Part shown: positions 19,915 through 32,600 of the stretch, piece after piece
Numbering within the stretch: position 1 is the first letter of the stretch
Layout: every line of letters begins with the position of its first letter
Assembly (NCBI GenBank): GCA_027924645.1
Contig: BSBN01000763.1
Span: forward strand, 744,001 to 808,000
Origin: Cunninghamia lanceolata
Taxonomy: Eukaryota; Streptophyta; Pinopsida; Cupressales; Cupressaceae
Length of the DNA: 64,000 nucleotides
Reading direction: 5' to 3'
Program-made: the position numbers and the translations under genes
Notes under the pieces: model-generated
Told to the model about the DNA's origin: nothing
The model's input: the letters and a program-made list of their open reading frames with translations, nothing else
Databases searched by the model: none

Positions 19915-22139
19915 TAATCTGCAATTCCCTTCCCTCATTGGAGAGGTTTTGCTGGGAGCTATGTGTTAGGAGCATCCTGGAGTGAAACAGATATAACCAT
20001 TGCGACCAGGAGGCCCAAATTTGTATAGATCGGCTGTCCAAATGTTGAAATCGGAGAAGTTGAAAAAAAGGCAATTTTTTTTGCTTCTACCCCTCAAACA
20101 TCAGGTAATATTCCCTACGTAGAAGGAATCTTCACCAGTGTCTCTCTAGCATTAGATCGGCATCAAAAAATTTGTCGAGGAAATTTGAAAAACTCTGGTT
20201 TTTTATCAGCTCATTTTTTGGTGTTTTGTGTTTTTTTGGCAGCTCCTGCGTCAACAGGGTACCTACAAATCAGATCCGGTCTGTAGACATAGGTTTTAAT
20301 TCAACAGTCAACGTTGGCAGTCGATCCACCATTGGCGGTCTTCCAATGTCACCTATTGGCAACTAAAATCCATAGTGTAAAGAAGAATTTCAAGCGGCAG
20401 TTATTGTTAAGCCGCTCATACAAGATCTACAACCCGACGAATGTATAAACAATGAGCGATTTAAGGTCTTCCACAGTGATCTTCTCACATCACAGGTGAT
20501 AACTGTTTTGTTTTTTGCAGTATTGATTTGTCAGCCTTTGAAGCAGATCTCTACTTCCATTCTTCGGCATTTGCGAGACTTTCAGTGGTTTGAACAGTGG
20601 CCATTTTTTGTACAATCGGCATACATCAAGTGACTGACGTTCACAAACATTATGCCGCATTGTTTCCAACACACCAACGGTTTCAACATAAGTCTACAAC
20701 AGTCAAATCATAATTAGCGGTCTTTGCATCATTTTTGGAGGTATAAACAAACAGTCCGCAGGTCAAAAATATCGACGGTTTGCAGTGTTTAAGCTAGGCA
20801 TCTAAAGCCCGACGATCCTTGCTTCGCAGTCGACTGTTTTGACGGTCACAAAGGTTCCTAGACCACGACAGTTTGTTAATCTCCATGGTGGCCTTCTCCA
20901 TTGTCTCACGCCGGTAAAAGTTTACGTCGGAAAGTTTTTCAAACTCGTCGGTTGTTGCTATCGACGTATCCCTTGTACCTGCTACCGATCATCTTTCTAT
21001 CAGAGGTTTCAAACCTTGGTCGCTATGTATGGTCAGATTCTTCACAGCAGTCAGCGGTTTCAAAATTGTCGACCACAAGGCTGTAACAATTAATAGTCGG
21101 GCATCGGTTTTCACATTGGTCTTGGCGTTTATAGCAGTCATAGCTTCCGACAGGCATAAACAATAGTCAACGGTGCCTTCAATTGCCAACATATCTAATA
21201 TCATCGTTGCTTTTAGTTTTTCAACATCGATGACCTTCGATTCGCCCTTGGAGGTTTGTTTTTTCCAGTCAAACAATCTAATTCGACACTCTAAAAACTA
21301 GTGGGGAGCCTTAGGCTCAGTTCCCCACAGTTGTACAAACCAATAGTGGTTTCTCAGTGTACATGGTGGTTTTGATTTTTGAAGGACATTTTTACACCTA
21401 CAACAACTAATTTTCTGACTCATACTGGTAGTTTTTTTGCATCTTAGAAAATTTTCCCTCAATTGGCAGTTTTTTTCTTCTGACAGTGGTTTCTCGAGAT
21501 CCAGGGAATATTTTGGTGGTTTGAAGAATATTCTGTTAGGGGGGCCTGTTTTGCCCCTTAAAGCCCTAAAGTAGGGCTTTTTTTTCTTTTTTGCCCAACT
21601 TTTATCCACGGTGTCAAAATTGGGCAAACAAGATATTGACGGAAAGCTGACTGAGAGCACTTTGCAGTGGTATCAGTCATTTTCACAGATCTTTTGACAA
21701 CATTTATTGCAGGTTGAAGATAGAGCTTCTTTTTTGGCTTCTGAGCTCATAACTTATTGCCACAATCTCTAATTTTCGCGATTAAAGTGGCATTAAAAAG
21801 GTATTAAGAAGCTCTACACAACCATCCATGCACTTTTCTCAGATTTTGCTCCAGGTTTATTTTATTTTATTTGTTGTTTTTTGGCATTTGAGTGATAACT
21901 TGGGCATTTTGATACTTGAAAGGGTGAAATTTGTTTTGAGAGGATTTGTTTGTTGTAATACATCATTGTGAGTGATTGTACTCCCACTCGGATCTCTTTT
22001 TTAAGAGATTTTGATTGTTTTCCCAATTTTGGTCCTTTAAGGACAGTTGTAAAATGCACTAAATATAAAGTGCCATAACAAATTGGGGGGCTCTCTTACA
22101 TAGTAAAGGGGTGTTGTCTTGTTGTCTCTCTTTTTCATC
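19915..22139 (+). other. Unusually long 2.2-kb leader of the copia-like element
   Basis: No continuous coding frame. The leader is full of degenerate short phrases built from CGGTTT, GTCGAC and GGCAGT (for example around 20330, 20780, 20930, 21050, 21350, 21480 and 21530). These may have arisen by repeated small duplications or may serve packaging or priming. Confidence 0.6.
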
Positions 22140-24278
22140 ATGGATGTGCCTCAATTTCCACTTTTAACTCCATATAATTATCTTGAATAGAAGAAAAATA
22201 TGGAGTTTGTATTGTATAAACAAAAGTTACATAGAATAACTTTAGGCATAGATCTTGAACCCACAGGTGCTACTGAGAGAATAAAATGGTTAGATAGAAG
22301 AGATAAGGCTTATGGCACACTTTGTCTTGCTATTTCTCCATATCTTAGATTTCATGTTGAGTCTTGTACAACACCAAATGAGATATGGGCAACACTAGAC
22401 AATCTCTTTGGCAAGCAAGATAAAATAAGAAGGTTCAAATTGGAGAATGAGATAATTGCACTTAATCCTCAAGATTTTGATCAAATTGAAGACTTCTTCA
22501 CCAAGTTTAAGTCTCTTAGATTGCAACTCAAACAGTGTGATCTTGAGAAAGAAGATGAACAATTGATTCTATCTATTCTTGCAAAATTGGCTCCTGCATA
22601 TTCAGTTTATGTTTCTACCTTTTATGCTACAATGGATGCTTTTGGTAGTAAATTTACTATGCCTTCACTTGAGGAGTTTACTGCACAACTCACAAGAGAA
22701 CAAGCCAAGCTACTATACATGGGCACATTGAAGTCTCTTAGAAAACATGCTCTAGTTCCAACACAAAGCACAGAAGATCCTAAGGCTTCACATAATAAGG
22801 GCAAGAAACAAAAGGATTCAAAATCTAATGAGCAAGAGAAATAATCAAAGAAAACCCCCAACTCTTCTTCCAAAGAGGAGTCCAATAAGAAGAAGAAGCC
22901 AAAGTGTTCTTATTGTAAGAAATTGGGTCATGATGAGACTAACTGTTATGAGAAAAAATTTGAAGAGATGTCAAAACTTCTTAAAAAACATAACATTGAG
23001 TATTCTCCATCAACAACAGTTTTACCCAAGTCTTCTTCTTCGCCACCATCATCATCTACATCTATAGGGACAATAGGCATTGCTAATGGGTCATACAAAG
23101 GAAAAGGACAATAACTCTTTACTTCAACGAGTCTTCAGTTAGAGAGATGGCTTCTTGATTCTGGAGGTTCTCATCATATGGCATCATCATAGGGGATGTT
23201 CTCTTCATTTGAGTCAGGTACTTCGCCACCTATCTTGATGGGTAACAATACATACACGCATGCAACTGGTAAAAGAAATATTAATGTTGGTGAGTGTACA
23301 TTCAACAATGTGTTGTGTGTACCTTCCTTGACAACCAATCTCCTTTCCATCTACCAGATTACTCATTGTGGTACAGGGAAGACAATTGAGTTCACTCCTA
23401 ATTTTGTGATCATTCGAGACTTGGAGAGCAGAAATATCATTGCTGTTGAGATGGTTGATGCATCTCACCTTTATACTTTCTCCCATTTTGTTTCTGATGA
23501 TGATGTAGATCCATTAATTGATATTCACACTCATGCATCAGGTGTGAATCATGTTTCTAAGGAGAAGTTTGGTCACTTGAACCTTGGTGTTCTTGCATCT
23601 ACTTTGGTTCCTGAGACTAGTTTTGAGCTTTCTCCTTCTCTTGCTTCTTTACAGATTGGCATTGACATAGCTTCATCCACTTCAGTTGAGCAGGATATTG
23701 TTTATCTTCTAGATACAGGTTTGTAGGATGAGTACTTAATAAGTATTTCAGACTTGTTTCGTGAGTCCTATCTTGATGACTTGGGGGACATTATTCATCT
23801 CCTCTTTGAAGGAGTTGATTCTTCTACTTTGGATGAGACATCACCTACTTCTCCTCTTCACTTGTCACAGTTTGGCATTGAGTTGGAGTATGTTGAGCAT
23901 CATTCAGAGGATTCTTTGTCTTTGGAGATTGATGATCTTAAGTTTTCATCTTGTCTTGGATTGTCACATTCTTTGATTAGGCATGCAATACCTGATTATG
24001 TGACATCTTTTGGTTATGACATGTGGATACTTGAGCAGTTTTTAGAGACATCATACATCATGAGGCTTTTTCCCTCATACCTTGAGATGGAGTTTCTTCT
24101 ACATCAGCCTTTGGACCTATTTCTTCCTAAGGAAAAGAATGTTGTTTGCAGGCTTTGGATTCTCTTTAGCATTCTTCTTTGGGCATTCACCATCAACATA
24201 GGAGCTACTTCATTGTGGGAGGGACCTATAGTCTCACATTTTCTCTCCCATGGGGCGTATTTGATTATACATATGTGA
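22140..24278 (+). pseudogene. gag-protease-unknown ORF of the copia-like element
   Basis: From ATG 22140 one reading frame runs to TGA 24276 (713 codons). It is interrupted by only five internal stops (TAG 22188, TAA 22842, TAA 23112, TAG 23190, TAG 23724) and has no frameshift. Gag (UBN2 type) covers about 22200-22840. A CCHC zinc knuckle, CSYCKKLGHDETNC, lies at about 22906-22950. The protease motif WLLDSGGSHHM is at 23151-23183. The FGHLNLGVL phrase of the pre-integrase domain is at about 23570. The last 230 or so codons (from about 23590) are acidic and Ser/Leu-rich with a hydrophobic C-terminus, and match no integrase or RT motif that I can see. Function of that part is unknown. Confidence 0.8.
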
Positions 24279-24509
24279 TAGAAGTTGTCCTTGGGGGTCA
24301 TGTTGAGTTCTCCTACTATCACTTCTTTCACTTTCATTGCTTCATGCATTCTCACTTTTGGAGAGGAGTTTTGTCCCATGAGGTTTTCTCCTTTTATCCA
24401 CTTGAGATTTGTTATACATGGGCACCTAACATGGCCTAATAGCTGGGACCCATCCATCATTGCATCTTTGTTTTAGTCAACTACTCCCTAAGTTACACTT
24501 AAGGGGGGG

Positions 24510-24961
24510 TGTTGGTGTGAACAGGGTTATCACCTGACCAATTTACCCTTGTGTGGATAATTCATATTATTTAACTATTTACTAGTTAAATGATATTCAC
24601 ACATCACACTTAATTCACATGTTAAGTTGATTTAGTGAGTCTTCTAGGTGTTTCTAGTTGAGTCTAGTTGTGTGTTGAGTTGTTGATAGTTGGAGTGAGT
24701 TGTCTTATCCTCCACATGTGCAATTAGTTATCATCCTCTAATTGTCACATGTTGTAGGAATATCTCTACTTTCCACTCCATTTTTCACTCCACCTTTCTA
24801 GCTCTCACCTTGCCTTTATAAGTAAGGCTCTCTCATAGTATTTCATATGATCTTTGTATAGAATCTTGCTCCATTGTTTTAGCATCTTCTCTGTTATCTT
24901 TGTGTGGAAGGTTGTCTTGATTACAGGGATCTTAGCTTGCTGAGTCACATTGACTCTTACA
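24510..24961 (+). repeat. 3' LTR of the copia-like element
   Basis: 452 bp and similar to the 5' LTR throughout. It carries a short extra CCACTCCATTTTTCACT-type duplication near 24776. Confidence 0.93.
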
Positions 24962-24966
24962 GCATG

Positions 24967-26067
24967 ACCAATTCAATTGGAAACAATGCCACTTATTCAA
25001 GTGGCTCAAAAATGGACATTTTCAGCATCTCAGAAGTCCAACAGATGGAAAGAACCCTTAACATGGACTATTGTTCAAGTCTCCCCTTGTTCCACCACCA
25101 TCCCATTAGTAAAAGGTCAATGTTTTCAAGCATTCTATTAGAGTGAACTGCTGCTATATCAACCATTCAAAAACATTGACAATGATATTGATTCATTATA
25201 GAGAAAGATATTACAACCCACTAAGAGATAATTTTAAACAACTACCATTCATGGAATTTACATCTTACATCTCCAGATCCTTTGATAGACACTGATGATG
25301 AAAGGACAAGAATCAACATCAGAAAAATTGATCACTAAGGGCTAACATTCATAGCAATATAAAGAGTGTGCAACCTTGCAAGCCTTCAAATATGCCTCAA
25401 CTTTGAATTCCAAATATATGCAAGAAGAGGACCGATTAACAACACTTTCACATGCAAATGGTTGACCGCACAAACAAACCAAAAAAAGGTCCATCATTTC
25501 TATAACTATTTGGTAATTTAGCTATGAATCTTTCTCCTTTTATTCACAACAAATTTTTCTTACCACTATAGAAGAACAACACATCAATACATGGTTTCAA
25601 TGTTCAAATGATGACTAGGATTCAACAAATCAAAATAGACCCAAAAAATTAATGCAAATATTCTCTACACTCTCCTTTTGAGAATACTAATATTAGAAAC
25701 AAATAAAAAATTCCTTTTTACCACTCTTACAAATATGCCCCTTATTTATTACTTTTGCCTACTTAATTTTTACAAATTATATATACTTTAAGTTTCCCAT
25801 ATGCAAAATCACGAAACTCCTTTCTACATCCATTCTCGACATACCCATTGCACACTAGAGTGTGATTGCTAGTATATTTTTTTGGTATTGAGTGATCTTG
25901 GTCTGTAATCGAATGTTTTACAACTTAACCATTAGAGGATTGATCATAATAGTTGTGTAGTTTGATGGATTCGAATCATCCAAATAATAGCTAAGCGGCA
26001 TTTGATATTATATGGGGGGGGCAGCATATTTTATATCGCAGATTGCGATATATGTTCTGCTGCGGAG
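24967..26067. other. Upstream flank of PGPP1; no other gene seen
   Basis: AT-rich. A phrase CATGGTTTCAATGTTCAAATGATG near 25592 repeats one near 18768, so part of this flank is duplicated on the other side of the copia-like insertion. No clear TATA box could be assigned to PGPP1. The sequence just before the gene (25880-26067) has short upstream ATGs at 26012 and 26052. Confidence 0.5.
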
Positions 26068-26623
26068 ATGCTCTTATCTCTTCCTCCTCCACCTCCTCGT
26101 TCCCTTCGCGGCGGAACATCTAACAAGCACAAAATTCCAAAGTGCATTTCATCTTCTTCTCTCAAATCACACCTACAAATACGATGCTGTGCTAGTCAAA
26201 ACAACAAACCAAAATCGAAACCCTCCATTCTCCTGGATATGAAGCCTTCTTCTCCGCCTTCTTCTTCCTATACACAGCTGGGCGAGGGCAGTGAGAGTGA
26301 AAGTGGCAATAATAATAATCATAATAATAGCAAGACAATGTGGGGTAAGCTAGGTCAGAGGTTCAATCCCCGTGGCATTGTTTCGAGCGTCAAGGTTATA
26401 ATGAAGGAGCAGCATTTGGCTCTGCCCCATCTGAGTGTGCAGGATATAAGGTGGATTAATTGGAAGGAATTGAAGAAACAGGGTTTCCAAGGGATCGTGT
26501 TCGATAAGGACAACACACTCACGGCTCCTTACGCGCCCTCTCTCTGGCCCTCGCTCGCTTATTCTTTGCAAGATTGCAAATCTGTCTTCGATGGCCGCAT
26601 TGCTCTTCTCAGCAATTCTGCCG
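26068..26623 (+). CDS. PGPP1: PGPP1 exon 1
   Basis: Encodes the transit peptide, an asparagine-rich linker (residues 81-87), the conserved [11 protein letters not shown] and [14 protein letters not shown] segments, HAD motif I and motif II. It ends in phase 1 inside the Gly codon after SNSA, at the donor G|GTACTT. Confidence 0.93.
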
Positions 26624-29600
26624 GTACTTCACATTTTCTTCTATTTTCCCAGAAAAATATGCTTTCAATCGCCTTACGCTTTAAGGGTTTCCTTTACATT
26701 CCAAGATATAATTTTTTTGCCTTGCATAGATTTACTTTTCTTCTGTTGGTAAATATTGGGTGAGCTTAATAGTTAGGGAACATCAAGAAGGTAAAAAAAC
26801 TTTTTTTGTTTTAACTTAAAGATCTAGGGGAAGGACGCAAAAGAGATATATAACCGCTTCAAAGCGTTTTAGCAAACCTGGTCTGAGAATCTATTCTAAT
26901 TATCGAGAGATCCCTAAGATTTTAGGTGGAATGGGGATTGTAATCCTTTCTACTTCGCAAGGAACTATCTTCATGTGGACTGAATGAGGTACTATTAAAA
27001 GATTTAAACATGGATCAAGCTACCAGAAAATTATGCATCCAATCACATTACATTTTAAGGGTTTCCTTTACATTCCAAGGAAAAAAAATTGCTTTGCATA
27101 TCATTACTTATCTTTTGCTGTTAAATATTGGGCGAGGTTAACAGTTTGCCTATCTTTATTTGGACTGAGTGAGGGACTGCTAAAAGATTTAAAGTTAAAC
27201 ATGTATCACGCTTAAAATGTATTTTTATTGGTTAGATTACAACAAGAACTTAAAAAGCGGGCTTGTAGCGCATTTGAAGTGCCCAGTCTCTTAGCACACA
27301 GTCGTTGTGGGTTAATAAGGTTTGTTGGATGCTCAATCTGGGGACACATATGGGGGTCATTCCCTGGTTGTGTTACTACACTTGCTTTATACACTTGTAT
27401 GGCATTCACCGGAAGCATTCCTTGTGATTGACAGAACGAGTTTTCAATCCGGATCTTTATTGAGGCAACTTTCCATCTTTATTACCCAGTCACACCCACC
27501 ATGCTAGTAGCCCATCTTTAGTTCCAACGGATCTTAGAATATTAAATGTAAAGCTATCTTCCCAATTGGCTGGAAATAACAGCATTTCTAGGTATGAGTC
27601 ATACCAGGTTTGGGTATGGATCTGAATCGCCTGTGGCATAGGATTTTTATTGGTTGGAATTGTGTGGAAATGGTGCATAGTGTATCTGGGTGATTCAGAG
27701 GTGGAGGTGGCAATTCCAACCTGATTCCAGATTGATTCCAGCAATTTTTTTTAGCTTCTGACTGACGAAACCCAAAATGACTGACCCCAAACTCTAAACA
27801 ACCGCCATTATTACACATTTTGTGTGAGAAGTCTTGCAGCAACAAGGAAAAACACATTTTATGTGCTCAAATGTCTCAGTAATATATGCATTTCATTTGA
27901 TTCACAGCATAAACTTTCAACACAAACAGGAAAGGAGTTGTAGCTCGAAATCCTAAACAGTTGCAGCAAACAGGAAAGGAGTTGCAGCAATACATTGCCC
28001 ATAACAGATAATCTTGCTGCTCGAACTTAAACTGTATATGAAAATCCGTTACGATGAATTTTAAAATCGATTTAAAACCGTATATGATATTCTCGCTGCT
28101 AAGAATGAGCTTCCATATTCACTATATTTGTTTTGGTGGGTGAGCTGATAGATGGGAAGTGGTAGTTATTTCCCCCCTTGCCTGTTTTCTACCAAATTTC
28201 CAGGGGGGTCCCCCTCGCCTAACATTTGGGCTGAGTTCATTTGATCTGGGTTACAAATTCTTGCGGTTTAAAAAACCCATATATGAAAACCTTATGGTAG
28301 TTTTGTTTACGATATATCCTTAAAAAAAACCTAAAAAGGATATATGATAATAAAACGGGAAACAATTTATGATATAACCTATAATTAGGATTTATTAAGG
28401 AAAAATCAAATTTATTATAAAGTATAAATTTAGAATATACTGTATATTTAGTATATGTTACGATTTAGGATTTATATTTAGTATATTTTTAATTTATAAA
28501 TTTATGATATATGGTTTAAAAATATTGAACGGTTTAAGTATATATTTAGTATATTCTTAATTTATAAATTTATTTTAATATTGAACAATAAGTATCTATC
28601 ATGATATTCGGGTTTGACAAATTGATATCAAATTAGTATACAGTATTTCAAATGTGTAATATTTATGGTAGTTTTGTTTAACATATGCATGATATGTGGT
28701 ATTCTGAACTTAATTCCTGTTTTTAGGCTGCAAATATTTATATATTTATGATTTGTATATGTTTTTTTGTATGGACATACCCAAAATGTACCCAGCCTCC
28801 CAAATTCTTTTTGCCCTGCCGACATACTGTACCCATGTATCCATACCTGATTCTGATTCTGATTTGGTAACATAGATGTAAAGGTTAGATGTTTAAGTCT
28901 TAATGAAAATGCAAGGTATATGCTTTGGTGTGACTAAGGCACTGGTTGTGTGTGTAAACATAAAAAAGATGCCCCCTTAAACCATGATGGCTGGGCTAAA
29001 TTAGAGACTAGCAATGCCACTCTGTGTGCCGGCAGTCACTGATGGGCCTCAGGAATTTGTATTTTATGTACTTGGGTTGGACATTTACTAGAGTGTTGCC
29101 ATTACCGGAATACCTGAGGTCCACAATCACTTGGACTTTCTTTCACATTGAGTCAAGGGCCCAAATTTAGCACATATACATGTAAACGTGCACTAGTGAA
29201 ACCACCCATAAATCTCTGGAAGCCAAAATCCCAAACATTTTCCACATTAAAAACTTTTGGAAACTCCTGCTGGAGAGTTTGAATATGTTGTTGATGTTGT
29301 TTCTAGCTGTTTTTGGGAGTTTCCAGAAGTTTCCTGCATTGGAGTTCGGCTTTCCGAAGTATTTATTAAGCCATTTCTAGGAGTTCTTGAAAGCTTCTGA
29401 TATAGTAACCAATGAGTCCAAGAATTTTTTGTTCTTATACTGTTTCCTGCTGATTCCCTGTTTCTTACCTTGCCTTAAGAAGTCTTTCGACAAGTTTCGC
29501 CAGTTTCTTTAGCCATCCATCCCTTTCCTATATTCATGTTTCAGTTTTCTAATAGTTTGAAATTCCAAGTACTGTTTTCCAGTTCTTGTTGCAAAATAGC

Positions 29601-32600
29601 ATGAAATGATACTCCTCATGAATGTGATACGCTAGTTGATGCCAAACTGTGAGAAAGTTGTCTTGTGAGGCTAACATTCTGAATCTAAGCAAACATTAAG
29701 AAAATTTAGGTTTTTTTCATGAAGTGCTGGTGCATATATGATTCGATCTAACTTTGTTGCAATTCTGTGGTTTCCCACATGAACTTTGGTTGGATTACAT
29801 TTTTCAAACTTTGGGGAACTTCATGGGACATTTTATTTTCATTTCCTAGGTGACCATTGGGAGACAAATGTCAAACTATGTTTCACTTTGCGTGGAACTG
29901 GAGCTGGATCATTCCTTGCCAACATGCATAACCCTGAAAGTAATAGGATTGGAGTGTATTTATCCAATTGAATACACATGCATTCCCTTCAAATGTAGAG
30001 AGTGCCTATTGGCAAGAGAAGTAGAAGAGCCAAGCCAATAAGAAAGTTAAACAAAGTTAGATGACAAGGGTCTTCAAAAGACCAAGAAAAAGCATATATT
30101 TAAAACAAAGTGGAGGAAGATTGGCAAGTCCACTAAACAAGGAGAGGGTGCCTCAAAGGAGCAAAAGGAGACATTGAATTTTAAATCAATTGTAAAGTGT
30201 GTGACAAGCAAGGAGAAGACATTATTGAGGAGAGTTAATGAAGGATTGCGCCTTCATAGAAACTATAGAAGGTCATCATTGAGGAAGAGTTAATGAAGGA
30301 TAATGCCTTCAAAAAGCTACGGAAGGTTTCTTGGGGGATTCTCAAGTATGGAAGTCTTCAAAAGAGGTATTTATGGAGGAAAGTTAAGGAATCTTTAGAT
30401 GGAATGCTTCAAGTCGAGGGAGAGATCAAGTTGGGAGATTTGGAATAAATAGCAGAGAGGCAAGTAGTGAGAACAAGGAGAGAGATAACCCAATCTTGTA
30501 ATCTAGCAATGAGTAGAAAATGTTAAGAGTTAGGGCAAAGTAATAGAGGAAGGGATAGCATGAATGTAAAAGTTAAAAAGGAAACCACAATAGCGGTTGC
30601 CATTGGATCTTAACCCCTACTCTAGAAGTGCTCAAGAAGAGAAAAATCATAAACTAAATTAATGAAATTGAAAGCTTTGAATAACATGGGTATGATTTCC
30701 AATGTGAAAGTGGAAGATGAAGGTCAAGCTGGGAGATTGACAATTTTTAGAATCCATACTCAGTTTCTTGTTATTATGTGTAGGATTCAAAGGGCCAACT
30801 CCAACCTCATTTGTGCTAACCAACTTCTTTAGTCCACAGGCAAGTGGATAGTGAAGGGAGTGTATGGAATATTTCAAGTCAATTTGCTATATTGTTGGGT
30901 TGGAAGATGACTTATAGGTGGGACTTCAACATGTTCTTGGGGGCTTGCCTCTTCATACCCTGAATTGGGAGTCTTGGAGGATTTTGTGATAGATATGTAG
31001 CTGTGGTGTGTAAAACCTAGCTTGGACACTTTATTTGGAGCAACATGTATAGGGAGAAGGCTGCATTGCTGAATATATGGAAAGGATTTTAGGTGCCAAT
31101 GGATGGCTTCATGAAAATAGGGAGTGATGCGTCATTGGTCTATGGGCCTTTTGATTAAGTATAAAATGTATTCAAACCAGCTCCTAGATATAAAGAGCTC
31201 TTCGAAATTCTCGAAGATAACAAATCAATTGATTGCAGAATCATTCTGTTAATAGCTATTGCCAGGAGGCACAATGCTCTTAATGATTCAAATTTGATAT
31301 ATTTATATATTTAAATGATGATTATTATATTCATAGAATGTTTACAAGTACAGAACCTAGGAATGGTTTTGATCAAGCTTCTGAAAAGCTTGGAGTTCGC
31401 AAGCTCTGCTTGCATAATAGAAAGGCTATGTAGTATAAGATCTAATGGGATCGATATGTAGAAGATTCTGCCACTTGGGAAGATTATGCTGAGATGAAGC
31501 AGAAGTTTCCTCAAGTTGTTCTAGATTTTGAAAGTTCTTGAAAACAATATGTTTTGTGTTATGATACTTTTTATGTTCTATTTATATTATGTTAATACTT
31601 GATACTTAAAAATCATCGGGGACGATGATTCACAAGGGGGGAGTATGTTACATCCCTTGTGTTTCTACCATTTACTATTTACCTAGATTGGTTAATTTGA
31701 TTGAATAATGAATGATTATGGAATTCTTTGCATTGTGAATCTTGATTTGAAATATGTTGGAAATGGAATAATGCAATGTCTTGTGTTATATTTGATTATT
31801 GTTTGAAATTATATAAAGCAAATGGTTATATTTTGATCAGCTAACTACTGTGATGGTGGTCCAAGTGGATGCAGGAAGAGATTTGCTCCTTCGGAAGGGA
31901 GGGGAAGTATCACTCAGGAGGACTTAGTTTGGTAACTCTAAGAGAAATTTAAATTGAGCATGCACACACCACTATCCTATTTTGACCTAGGTTGAGTCGA
32001 GTCAGTGTGGGTAGCGGTAAGTGATCTAAGTTATGAGTCTTGAATCTTGATTGCATTTTGGATGATCATGAGAGAACTGTGGTTTAATTTGCATGTTGAT
32101 AAGTTTATGATTGCATAGACAAGGTTTATCGTGAAACAATTTTATGTTATGCACGTGTTTATGTGGTTGTCGTTCATGTCACCAATGTATGTGTGGTTTC
32201 CATTCATTTGTTTCGTCATTATGTGGGTCACGAGTTTATTTGGTTTTGAGTGTAGTCAATATACCTATTTATGCATATATACATGATAGCTATTGCTATT
32301 ATAAACACATATATATACATATATACATGTGTATATATAGTTATTTATGATTTGCGAGATACTGATGAATTGAAAACGTACAATCATGTCTATGTGGATT
32401 TTATGGCGATAAATGAGTTTAAGAATATTATGTTATAAGTGATTTTATTTACGATATATATATAACATTTATAAATATATATATGTATATATTATAATAT
32501 AATATTCTTATTATACTCCTATGTTTTTTAAAAAATAAATAATTTTAATGCTTTTTGGAAAAATGATATTGTTTTATTAAATATTATCTATTTGATATAT

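Larger units (their letters stand above)
19463..24961 (+). mobile_element. Complete non-autonomous copia-like LTR element
   Basis: Two LTRs (19463-19901 and 24510-24961) begin TGTTGGTG and end TTACA. The flanking 5-bp target duplication GCATG is perfect (19458-19462 and 24962-24966). The primer site TGGTATCAGAGCC (19902-19914) matches initiator methionine tRNA, and the polypurine tract AAGGGGGGG precedes the 3' LTR. The LTRs differ at roughly 20 positions plus a small insertion, so the insertion is not very old. The interior (4.6 kb) encodes gag and protease and then an unrecognised region; integrase, reverse transcriptase and RNase H are absent. It would need enzymes from another element to move. 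Confidence 0.93.

Noticed and set aside
20172..20366. Small protein with a hydrophobic start
   Set aside because: It lies in the noncoding leader of the copia-like element; no support beyond an open frame.
24179..24439. Second membrane-like protein overlapping the end of the copia-like ORF
   Set aside because: It is an alternative frame of the region already covered by the continuous 22140-24278 frame, and the aromatic richness follows from T-rich DNA.
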